Assembly (NCBI GenBank): GCA_001940755.1 | Contig: MEHH01000211.1 | Coordinates: 1 to 5,241 of the forward strand | DNA length: 5,241 nucleotides | Source: Candidatus Heimdallarchaeota archaeon AB_125 | GTDB taxonomy: Archaea; Asgardarchaeota; Heimdallarchaeia; Heimdallarchaeales; Heimdallarchaeaceae | Reading direction: 5' to 3' | Shown here: positions 1 through 5,241 of the stretch, one piece after another | Position numbering within the stretch: the first letter of the stretch is position 1 | How the letters are laid out: each line of letters begins with the position of its first letter | Position numbers and translations under genes: made by a program | Notes under the pieces: model-generated | The model's input: the letters and a program-made list of their open reading frames with translations, nothing else | Told to the model about the DNA's origin: nothing | The model's database searches: none

Positions 1-131
1 ACAGTAATCTGTCCATAACTTGTGGAGCCTAGGAACCTCGCAATAAATATTGAACCTAAAGCTGATACAATTCCCGAGAGTGACTTACCGAGTAGAAGTA
101 TGAGGCTACCTCGTGCAGATTGCCTCACCAT
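1..131 (-). CDS. Polysaccharide/oligosaccharide flippase, N-terminal fragment (cut by window edge)
   Basis: Reading the minus strand from an ATG at 131-129 gives 43 codons that run open off the left edge. The peptide begins MVRQSARGSLILLLGK, continues through a hydrophobic stretch and reaches GSIFIARFLGSTSYGQIT. This matches the first membrane helix of Wzx/RfbX-type flippases of the MOP superfamily, whose N-termini typically have a G-S near the start of the first helix, then I-x-A-R-x-L-G and Y-G. Such proteins move lipid-linked glycans across the cytoplasmic membrane for glycoprotein or surface polysaccharide assembly. The first transmembrane helix is about residues 9-33; the remaining helices lie outside the window. 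The frame stays open upstream to a TAA at 182-180, but that stretch has no ATG, GTG or TTG. A TATA-like box at 184-178 would put transcription start near 155, which fits ATG 131. No clear ribosome binding site precedes it. The substrate cannot be told. Confidence 0.8.
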   Translation of the reverse strand, partial: MVRQSARGSLILLLGKSLSGIVSALGSIFIARFLGSTSYGQIT

Positions 132-177
132 GTCAGAAAGATCATTCGCCAGCCCTGGCTTCCCACCATCTATGCAG

Positions 178-184
178 ATTTATA
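178..184 (-). promoter_or_regulatory. Candidate TATA box for the minus-strand flippase gene
   Basis: The minus strand reads TATAAAT at 184-178. An archaeal TATA box lies about 25 bases upstream of transcription start, which predicts a start near 155 and a leader of about 24 bases before ATG 131. No convincing purine-rich BRE flanks it, so the call rests on the box and the spacing. Confidence 0.45.
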
Positions 185-206
185 CAAGTCACTAATCATT
201 TATCCA

Positions 207-244
207 TTTCGAAAAAATATGACGAAAAAAGGATTTCGCGCGAA
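207..244. promoter_or_regulatory. Palindromic sites between the divergent promoters (possible operator)
   Basis: A perfect 10-bp palindrome, TTCGCGCGAA, lies at 235-244, and a shorter one, TTTCGAAA, at 207-214. Both sit between the two candidate promoters. The GC-rich one stands out from its A+T-rich surroundings and ends about seven bases before the TTTTAAATT box of the operon, where a bound protein could affect TFB/TBP loading. Dyad sites of this kind are typical of dimeric winged-helix regulators, but nothing shows which protein, if any, binds here. Confidence 0.3.
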
Positions 245-250
245 GACGGA

Positions 251-259
251 TTTTAAATT
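251..259 (+). promoter_or_regulatory. Candidate TATA box for the three-gene operon
   Basis: TTTTAAATT is preceded by purine-rich GACGGA, which could serve as a BRE. Start of transcription about 25 bases downstream, near 280, would give a leader of about 30 bases that includes the ribosome binding site at 296-300. A second A+T-rich run at 273-288 could also be read as a TATA box, but transcription from there would lose that ribosome binding site. Confidence 0.45.
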
Positions 260-295
260 CCTAAACATTAAGAATAATAAATATTAATCCTCAAA

Positions 296-300
296 AAGGA
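296..300 (+). promoter_or_regulatory. Weak ribosome binding site before the first operon gene
   Basis: AAGGA lies 11 bases before ATG 312, longer than the ideal spacing. It could pair with CCT at 288-290, or as ATTCCT (257-262) with AGGAAT (297-302), but these stems are short and probably not meaningful. Confidence 0.35.
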
Positions 301-311
301 ATTACGCTGAA

Positions 312-1115
312 ATGGAACAAAAAGATCTTCTGAAACGGTTAGATCACCTTGAAAAAGAGAAAGAGGAGTTAGTTGAAGAACTACTGAGACTCAAAAAGAA
401 GCTCGGAGGTAAAATAGGGTACCTACTCCTATCACTCGGCTTAATTCTAATATCGTTAGCTGTATACTACTTACAAAATGTTACGGCTTTCATAGGTGTA
501 GCTCTCACGTTCTGGGGAGCCTTACTACTATACATCAGACCTTCCGAGTTCGTAAGAAAAGGGATCCTAGAATCAATAATGACAGAACCCCTCGAAAGCT
601 ATTACCAGCTCATAGAGGAACTGGGGTACCAAGGGACAACTCAATATATCTCACCGAGCACCTTATGGGGAATGAGAAACACAGCGATATTTATACCAAA
701 ATCAGATAACACACAAATGCCTAGTAGCGAACAACTAGCAGCTAAAAAAGCCTTCATCGATAACCCTCAAGCCATTAAGCTGATCCCACCAGGACAAAAA
801 CTATCACGATATATTGAAGATCAAATAAGAGTCAATTTTTCATTAATTGAATTAAATTCCATCCAAGAAAGCCTCCAAAAAGGCATAGTTGAAAGCCTTG
901 AGATAGCAGAATCATTCCAGATGGAACGAATAGGCTCTACCGTGTATATGAAGATGGAAGGGGTTATGTTTTATGATGTCATCCCAGAGGGAAGCGAATT
1001 AGATAAACAACATCACATAGGTGATCCCATCAACAGCGCCATTGCGTGTATTATAGCAAGATCCACAAAACGCCCAGTGATTATTGAAAACATAGAGAAA
1101 GAACTGGATTTTTAG
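312..1115 (+). CDS. Membrane protein: coiled coil, two-helix membrane hairpin, conserved archaeal cytosolic domain of unknown function
   Basis: The 267-residue product has three parts. Residues 3-31 are a charged, Leu-rich helix (LLKRLDHLEKEKEELVEELL) with clear heptad spacing. Residues 36-54 and 57-75 are two hydrophobic helices joined by a very short turn, so both ends should lie on the same side, most likely the cytosol. Residues 77-267 form a soluble domain ending in IGDPINSAIACIIARSTKRPV (residues 236-256). This order, and the ending with a G-x-P, an S-A-x-A-C run and an R/K-P-V strand, resemble small uncharacterised membrane proteins of haloarchaea and methanogens. From memory the haloarchaeal group may carry the label DUF7982, but I cannot verify this. 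C246 is the only cysteine. There is no signal peptide and no recognisable catalytic motif. It heads the operon, nine bases before the next gene's ATG. Its codon use is richer in CTC and ATA/ATC than the two genes after it. Its role is unknown; a membrane anchor or partner for the coiled-coil proteins is an inference. Confidence 0.85.
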   Translation: MEQKDLLKRLDHLEKEKEELVEELLRLKKKLGGKIGYLLLSLGLILISLAVYYLQNVTAFIGVALTFWGALLLYIRPSEFVRKGILESIMTEPLESYYQLIEELGYQGTTQYISPSTLWGMRNTAIFIPKSDNTQMPSSEQLAAKKAFIDNPQAIKLIPPGQKLSRYIEDQIRVNFSLIELNSIQESLQKGIVESLEIAESFQMERIGSTVYMKMEGVMFYDVIPEGSELDKQHHIGDPINSAIACIIARSTKRPVIIENIEKELDF

Positions 1116-1119
1116 GTGA
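1114..1119 (+). promoter_or_regulatory. Ribosome binding site that fixes the start of the second operon gene
   Basis: AGGTGA overlaps the TAG stop of the upstream gene and lies five bases before ATG 1125. It matches the archaeal GGTGA consensus. It contains the in-frame GTG at 1116 that would otherwise be a longer start; that GTG has no binding site of its own, so ATG 1125 is preferred. Confidence 0.7.
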
Positions 1120-1124
1120 GTAGG

Positions 1125-2573
1125 ATGTCAGAAAGAATAACAAAAGATTTAGAAAAATTAAAAAGAGAAATTGAAAATTTAGATAGTGAAATTGTAAATT
1201 TCAAAGAATCACTAGAGAATTTGCAAGAGTTACATCAATTTTATCAGATTCTTGCGACTTTAGTTCAAAACAAATTTATCGGCTTGAATGAAACTTTACG
1301 TAGTTTAATAGAATCAAATAAAGACTCGTTGAATGAATTAGTAGCTTCTAACGTTGATGAAGAAAAGAAATTGATTAACGAATGGACATCAAAACAAACA
1401 GAATCAGTAGTTGCAAAGTTAAATAATACTAAGGAACAATTAGTAAAATTACAAGATTCTGTTTCTGCTATTCTTGAAGAAGGAAAAGTGAACTTTGAAG
1501 AATATTCATCCTCCTTTGGAGAGAAAATTAGCATTACTCTAACAAGCCATGAACAAGACTTAGAGCGTCTAGCAAACAATCAAGTAAATGCATTCAGAAA
1601 AGCAATTACAGGTGTAAAGGAAGACGTTAGTTCTGTAAAAGATCATAATCTCTCAACATTCAAGAAGAATTCAGATGATATGAGAAATCAACTTGAATCT
1701 AACATCAATATTGCACAAAACATCATGAAGGAATCCATAGAGCATTTAAGAGCAGAATATGGCGATAAATTAACAGAAAACATGGAATCTGTTTTTGAAA
1801 GCTTTAACAGGATAAAGAGTGAATTAGGACAGCTTGTGAATAATGCAGTTCAAAGAATACAAGCAGAATTATCAGATGTCACAGATTCAATGGATAAATA
1901 TCTTGTTGATGAAATAGCAAAAGTGCAAGATGTTTTAGCTGAGTATGAGACTGGTATGATTGATGTCAATGAAGTTGCTATGTCAAATTTCAACACTTCA
2001 AAGGAATCGATGTTGAGTTCATATGAAGGTTTGACAAGCAAACAATATGATACACACGATACAGAGCTCAAGGAATTTGAGAGTGATTTTACTGGTAAAG
2101 TAGATGGGATTTTAGCAACTCTCTCTGAACAATCCGATTCAGTTAAGCAAGAAATAAAATCTTTTGTGACTTCAGAACAAGAAGATGTAAAAAGTCATTT
2201 AGATGGTATATTAGATACAGTCGTTGAAAAATCAGAGAGTCTAAAAACTGGTGCTAAATCAACAGCAGATGAAAGGATTTCAGTTCTTGAAAATGAAATT
2301 GTTGATATTAAATCATCCTTAGAGAGAACAAGCCAGCAAATTACTTCTAGAGTGGATTCAGTTCAAAGAGATACAATTGCAGATGTTTCAACTATGTCTT
2401 CAAATGCGAAAAGTAAGATTGTGGAAACACAAGATTCAACTATTTCTAATCTTGAAATAGAAGTAAAGGACAATATCAAGAAAGCAGAACAAGCTGAAAA
2501 ATTAAGAAAAGATCTCATTGGTCGTCTAGAAAGACTAGAGAGAAACCTTGAAACAATTAAAGATCAATTATAA
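1125..2573 (+). CDS. Long coiled-coil protein free of proline and cysteine, function unknown
   Basis: From ATG 1125 the product is 482 residues (485 from the in-frame GTG at 1116). It contains no proline, no cysteine and one tryptophan, and is rich in Ser, Glu, Lys, Asp and Leu, so it should be almost one continuous set of long helices. Both ends look like classical heptad coiled coil (near the N-terminus ITKDLEKLKREIENLDSEIV, at the C-terminus LRKDLIGRLERLERNLETIK). Much of the middle follows an 11-residue rhythm, clearest in a repeat at residues 326-424. There is no signal peptide, membrane segment, enzyme motif or nucleotide-binding loop. Similar helical rods occur in chemoreceptor signalling domains, SMC-like arms, apolipoprotein-like proteins and LEA proteins; none is specifically indicated. 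The gene sits between a coiled-coil membrane protein and a winged-helix coiled-coil protein, with a strong ribosome binding site overlapping the upstream stop, so translation is probably coupled. A structural or linker role is inferred. ORFs on the opposite strand here are by-products of its composition. Confidence 0.85.
   Translation: MSERITKDLEKLKREIENLDSEIVNFKESLENLQELHQFYQILATLVQNKFIGLNETLRSLIESNKDSLNELVASNVDEEKKLINEWTSKQTESVVAKLNNTKEQLVKLQDSVSAILEEGKVNFEEYSSSFGEKISITLTSHEQDLERLANNQVNAFRKAITGVKEDVSSVKDHNLSTFKKNSDDMRNQLESNINIAQNIMKESIEHLRAEYGDKLTENMESVFESFNRIKSELGQLVNNAVQRIQAELSDVTDSMDKYLVDEIAKVQDVLAEYETGMIDVNEVAMSNFNTSKESMLSSYEGLTSKQYDTHDTELKEFESDFTGKVDGILATLSEQSDSVKQEIKSFVTSEQEDVKSHLDGILDTVVEKSESLKTGAKSTADERISVLENEIVDIKSSLERTSQQITSRVDSVQRDTIADVSTMSSNAKSKIVETQDSTISNLEIEVKDNIKKAEQAEKLRKDLIGRLERLERNLETIKDQL
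2100..2396 (+). repeat. 33-residue tandem protein repeat (three 11-residue units each) within the coiled-coil gene
   Basis: Two adjacent 99-base units start at 2100 and 2199. Their products begin VDGILATLSEQSDSVK and LDGILDTVVEKSESLK and match at most of the first 16 positions by identity or similar residue. A third, weaker copy starts at 2298 (IVDIKSSLERTSQQIT) and keeps mainly the hydrophobic positions 1, 4, 8 and 15. Because 33 equals three times 11, the repeat follows hendecad rather than heptad spacing. DNA identity between copies is low, so the duplication looks old. Confidence 0.6.
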
Positions 2574-2577
2574 GATA

Positions 2578-2582
2578 GTGAT
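2578..2582 (+). promoter_or_regulatory. Ribosome binding site of the third operon gene
   Basis: GTGAT, part of the GGTGAT complement of the archaeal 16S rRNA tail, lies four bases before ATG 2587. It contains an in-frame GTG at 2578 that would add three residues; as in the previous gene, that GTG is better read as part of the binding site. Confidence 0.5.
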
Positions 2583-2586
2583 AAAA

Positions 2587-5241
2587 ATGGAAGGAACATT
2601 AGATAAAATTGGTTTATCAAAGGATGAAGTTCAAGTATATTCAACAATTGTTCAATTTGGATATAGAACAATCGGTCAAATTCAAACCTATTATAAACAA
2701 CCTGCAGATAAAATCAGGAGTGCTTTAAACAGTCTAGTTGGCAAAGGATATATTAGAGAAATTAAGGCAAAAAATCAAGAAGGCACACCATATTTCATTC
2801 CTCTACCACCACAGATTAAGCTGACTGAAGATGTATCCATTCGTTTAGAAAACGAATTGAAAGCATTAAGTGATGACGTGAAAGAAGACTGGAATAAAAC
2901 AATGAATAATTTCAGATCACAGTTATCAACTTTTCACAGTAAAATTACAGAAAATGTTGATGGTCATGCATCTGAAGTTACCTCAACAACTACCAAATTT
3001 ATTGAATCATTGACAGAAGTAGTTTCTACTGGAAAAGCTGAAACAGCTGATATGTTTGAGAGACTAAAAACTGAAACTTCCAATATCTCTGCTACAAATA
3101 GTGATGCTATTGGAAAAACTGCACAGAGAGTTAAAGAGAACGTTCTGAATTCTTTTGATTCTACCATCCATAAAATTGGAGAACATCATGAAGCTTTCAA
3201 AGTAAAAGTGGAAGAAAGATTAGGATTCCTACAACATGAACATGATGATAGAACACAATTACAACTTGATGCAATTCTTGAGAAAGTTGAAGGAATAAAA
3301 GAAAACTTGTCGGTTCAGCTTCAAGAATTCACAGCAGCTGCAGAAAAACGAAAAAACACTATTTCAAAGGTTACCGATGAAGCTGTTAAGAAAGCCCTAG
3401 CAGATTCAAATGTAGTTGCTAGAGATTCTTCTAAGAAACTTTCAGATACAGTAAACAAAATTGTAGCAAATTACGAAACAAAACTGGATGAATATCAAGA
3501 GAAAGTACAGGAAATACTCATTTCTCTCAATGATGAGCTGAAAAAACTTGAAGAAGCAACCACTGATAGAATAAGAACTTCTATTGACAAATCTAAAGAA
3601 ACTGCAGTTAATATTCTGAAGGAAAATGAAAATCAGTTTGTAAATCTGTTGAATAAAACAAAAGTTGATTCAGTAGAAAAATTAGGTGATCTAATTACAC
3701 AGACTGAAGCAAAAACTGAAGAAATGAAGGTAAAACTTAGCAACCATTTAACTTCTTATCTTAAAGATTTCAAAAAGAATAGTGATAATTTACTCTCTCT
3801 GCTTAACTCAGGAATAGAAATTGGTTTCAATTTGTTTGAAGAAAATCTATCTTCATCAATTCAAAATGTGAGTGATCAGATTAAACTATTTGTTGATGAT
3901 ATAATGTCTGCATTCAGAGAATCGACAAATGCTTATCTTGAGAAATTATCTAAAACAACAAGCAAGTATGAGAAGAATCTCAAAACTAGAAAAGAAACCT
4001 TTACAACTACTCATGATGAATTTAAAGAGAACTTTACTTCTCATATAAATGAGTTAAAATCTACAGTAGTTTCTAACATAGAACAAAATGTCAAAGACAA
4101 CGATGAATCTATTAAAAGTAAGGTTACTGAAATCGAAACTAAGTTCAAAACCGAAGTAGAAATTTTCTCTGATGATTTTGCAAAAAGAGGAAGAGATGTT
4201 AGAGATGAAGTGCCTAATGTAGTTCAGATCAATTATCAAGCAAGTCTTGAGAGATTAAACAAATTAGATGATCAACTCAAATCTGCAATTGCTAAAATTG
4301 AAGTAAGTAACCAGGCCTTTCAGGGATTAGAGGAAAAGCAGCTTCAAAGAGTTTTTGGAAAAGATGAAGGTCCAAGAATGGCTCAATTAATTGGAAGTAT
4401 GCGAAGAGATATCGAATTAGTAAAAGAAAACGTTGGAAGTAAAATGGGAGAAATGATTCAAACATTTACTAATTCTATGAATACTTTATCAACAGAAATA
4501 TTTGAGAAGATGAATGCGAGGTTAGAAGAACTTACTAGTTTTACATCAACAACTCTTCAAACAACTGCTCAATCCTTCGAAGGTTCAAGAAACCAAATTA
4601 GTAGTCAATTTACAACCTCCTTGAATGATATGAAGAAAACAGTTGAAGACTCTTACTCTAGCTATGATGAGCAATTCAATGAATTGCAAGGAACAAGTAC
4701 TAAAGCTTTATCTGATGTGGTTGGTGCTGAATCAAGTGCATTTTCTGATGTTACAAAGTCAATTCGTGGATCATTAGAAGAGCTTCTCCAACCTCCTGAT
4801 TCAGAGGAAGGTGAAGAGAGTCAAACAGAAATTCATCTAACAATCCAAGATGGTCTAAATGCTCTTCAAACAACCAAACAAGAGATTCTAGACTTAATGA
4901 AGAAAAATAACGCAGAAGTAACAACTAATCTTCAAGATACACTTAAAACAAATATTGATGAACATTCTCAACTAGTAACAAAAACAACTTCTTCAATGGA
5001 TGGAACAATGAAATCTTTGCAGAGTGAGTTTGAGTCTGCTAAGAAAGCTCTAGATACAGATGTTTCTGTCACTTTAGATGAAGCTGCTGATAATTATAGT
5101 GTTCAGACATCAAAGGTGGATACAGAAATTAACGATTTAATAGAAAAAGAGGTTCAACAATTTATTGAGGGCACAGAAGGTGTTCTAGCAGAATTGAATG
5201 TGTCTCCTGAGAAATCATCATTACTTGATGAAGCACTAGCT
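2587..5241 (+). CDS. TrmB-like winged-helix protein with a giant coiled-coil extension (3' end outside window)
   Basis: From ATG 2587 the frame runs 885 codons to the window edge with no stop. Residues 5-75 match the TrmB-type winged helix-turn-helix: LDKIGLSKDEVQVYSTIV (helix 1, with the family's G-L-S/T-x-x-E-x-x-V-Y pattern), RTIGQIQTYY (helix 2), PADKIRSALNSLVGKGYI (recognition helix, residues 39-56) and a wing ending YFIPLPP. In TrmB regulators this head binds promoter DNA and is followed by a sugar-binding domain; here that domain is not seen. Instead, residues 76-542 contain no proline and read as continuous helix, and the rest is helical with breaks at P543, P596, P736-P737 and P874. 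A G-K-D-E-G-P-R-M loop (591-598) and an acidic patch after P737 mark likely hinges. There is no cysteine, one tryptophan (W102), no membrane helix and no signal peptide in the visible part. The gene starts 13 bases after the preceding coiled-coil gene and shares its composition. A DNA-binding, filament-forming or tethering protein is likely; a classical regulator is less so. The C-terminal end is unknown. Confidence 0.85.
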   Translation, partial: MEGTLDKIGLSKDEVQVYSTIVQFGYRTIGQIQTYYKQPADKIRSALNSLVGKGYIREIKAKNQEGTPYFIPLPPQIKLTEDVSIRLENELKALSDDVKEDWNKTMNNFRSQLSTFHSKITENVDGHASEVTSTTTKFIESLTEVVSTGKAETADMFERLKTETSNISATNSDAIGKTAQRVKENVLNSFDSTIHKIGEHHEAFKVKVEERLGFLQHEHDDRTQLQLDAILEKVEGIKENLSVQLQEFTAAAEKRKNTISKVTDEAVKKALADSNVVARDSSKKLSDTVNKIVANYETKLDEYQEKVQEILISLNDELKKLEEATTDRIRTSIDKSKETAVNILKENENQFVNLLNKTKVDSVEKLGDLITQTEAKTEEMKVKLSNHLTSYLKDFKKNSDNLLSLLNSGIEIGFNLFEENLSSSIQNVSDQIKLFVDDIMSAFRESTNAYLEKLSKTTSKYEKNLKTRKETFTTTHDEFKENFTSHINELKSTVVSNIEQNVKDNDESIKSKVTEIETKFKTEVEIFSDDFAKRGRDVRDEVPNVVQINYQASLERLNKLDDQLKSAIAKIEVSNQAFQGLEEKQLQRVFGKDEGPRMAQLIGSMRRDIELVKENVGSKMGEMIQTFTNSMNTLSTEIFEKMNARLEELTSFTSTTLQTTAQSFEGSRNQISSQFTTSLNDMKKTVEDSYSSYDEQFNELQGTSTKALSDVVGAESSAFSDVTKSIRGSLEELLQPPDSEEGEESQTEIHLTIQDGLNALQTTKQEILDLMKKNNAEVTTNLQDTLKTNIDEHSQLVTKTTSSMDGTMKSLQSEFESAKKALDTDVSVTLDEAADNYSVQTSKVDTEINDLIEKEVQQFIEGTEGVLAELNVSPEKSSLLDEALA

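Noticed and set aside
125..169. Short minus-strand open frame (ATG at 169, TGA at 127-125) overlapping the flippase start
   Set aside because: A 14-codon leader peptide would be attractive, but its ATG lies upstream of the transcription start predicted from the TATA box, and no regulatory motif is visible in the peptide.
257..302. Inverted repeat ATTCCT / AGGAAT that could hide the ribosome binding site
   Set aside because: Only six base pairs with a 34-base A+T-rich loop, and the left arm lies upstream of the predicted transcription start.
1265..1579. Minus-strand open frame of 104 codons inside the coiled-coil gene
   Set aside because: It lies wholly opposite a strongly supported coding frame, and its Ser/Phe-rich product is what the reverse of Glu/Lys/Asn-rich codons gives. 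No binding site or family resemblance.
1850..2071. Minus-strand open frame of 73 codons
   Set aside because: Antisense by-product of the same gene; Ser/Thr/Ile-rich composition with no domain.
2964..3167. Minus-strand open frame of 67 codons with a hydrophobic middle
   Set aside because: Looks briefly like a membrane segment, but lies entirely opposite the winged-helix coiled-coil gene and arises from its Glu/Ala/Thr codons.
4054..4239. Minus-strand open frame of 61 codons rich in Phe and Ile
   Set aside because: Antisense by-product of AAA/GAA/AAT-rich codons; no start signal.
2587..5241. Reading the coiled coils as SMC, Rad50 or chemoreceptor proteins
   Set aside because: No Walker A, ABC signature, zinc hook, HAMP domain or conserved receptor hairpin is visible; the N-terminal winged helix and the lack of membrane helices argue against these families.
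1..5241. CRISPR array, tRNA, rRNA or insertion sequence
   Set aside because: No spaced direct repeats, no tRNA-like arms, no transposase motifs and no terminal inverted repeats were seen; nearly the whole window is accounted for by coding frames.

Overview
The window reads as archaeal DNA. Three things point that way: a TrmB-type winged helix at the N-terminus of the third plus-strand protein, GGTGA-like ribosome binding sites placed 4-5 bases before start codons, and AT-rich boxes at archaeal promoter distances in the one intergenic region. Long coiled-coil proteins, a TrmB-like domain and A+T-rich coding DNA would suit an Asgard or related uncultivated lineage. That placement is a guess from style, not from a marker gene.

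Layout. Positions 1-131 hold the start of a minus-strand gene, cut by the window edge, that looks like a polysaccharide/lipid-linked oligosaccharide flippase. Positions 132-311 are a divergent intergenic region with a candidate TATA box for each direction and a perfect GC-rich 10-bp palindrome between them. From 312 to the right edge, three tightly packed plus-strand genes (gaps of 9 and 13 bases) look like one operon. The first (312-1115) is a 267-residue protein with a short N-terminal coiled coil, a two-helix membrane hairpin and a cytosolic alpha/beta domain resembling an uncharacterised archaeal family. The second (1125-2573) is a 482-residue, wholly helical coiled-coil protein with no proline and no cysteine. 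The third (2587 to the right edge) is a TrmB-like winged helix fused to at least 800 residues of mostly coiled coil, still open at the window end.

How they may work together. All three operon products carry coiled coil; one also has a membrane anchor and one a probable DNA-binding head. The simplest reading is a filamentous or tethering assembly that could link DNA to the membrane, loosely like bacterial RacA (helix-turn-helix head plus coiled coil). This is inference. No enzyme signature was recognised in the operon, and the sugar-sensing domain of true TrmB regulators is absent from the part of the third protein that can be seen. The divergent flippase may be unrelated to the operon.
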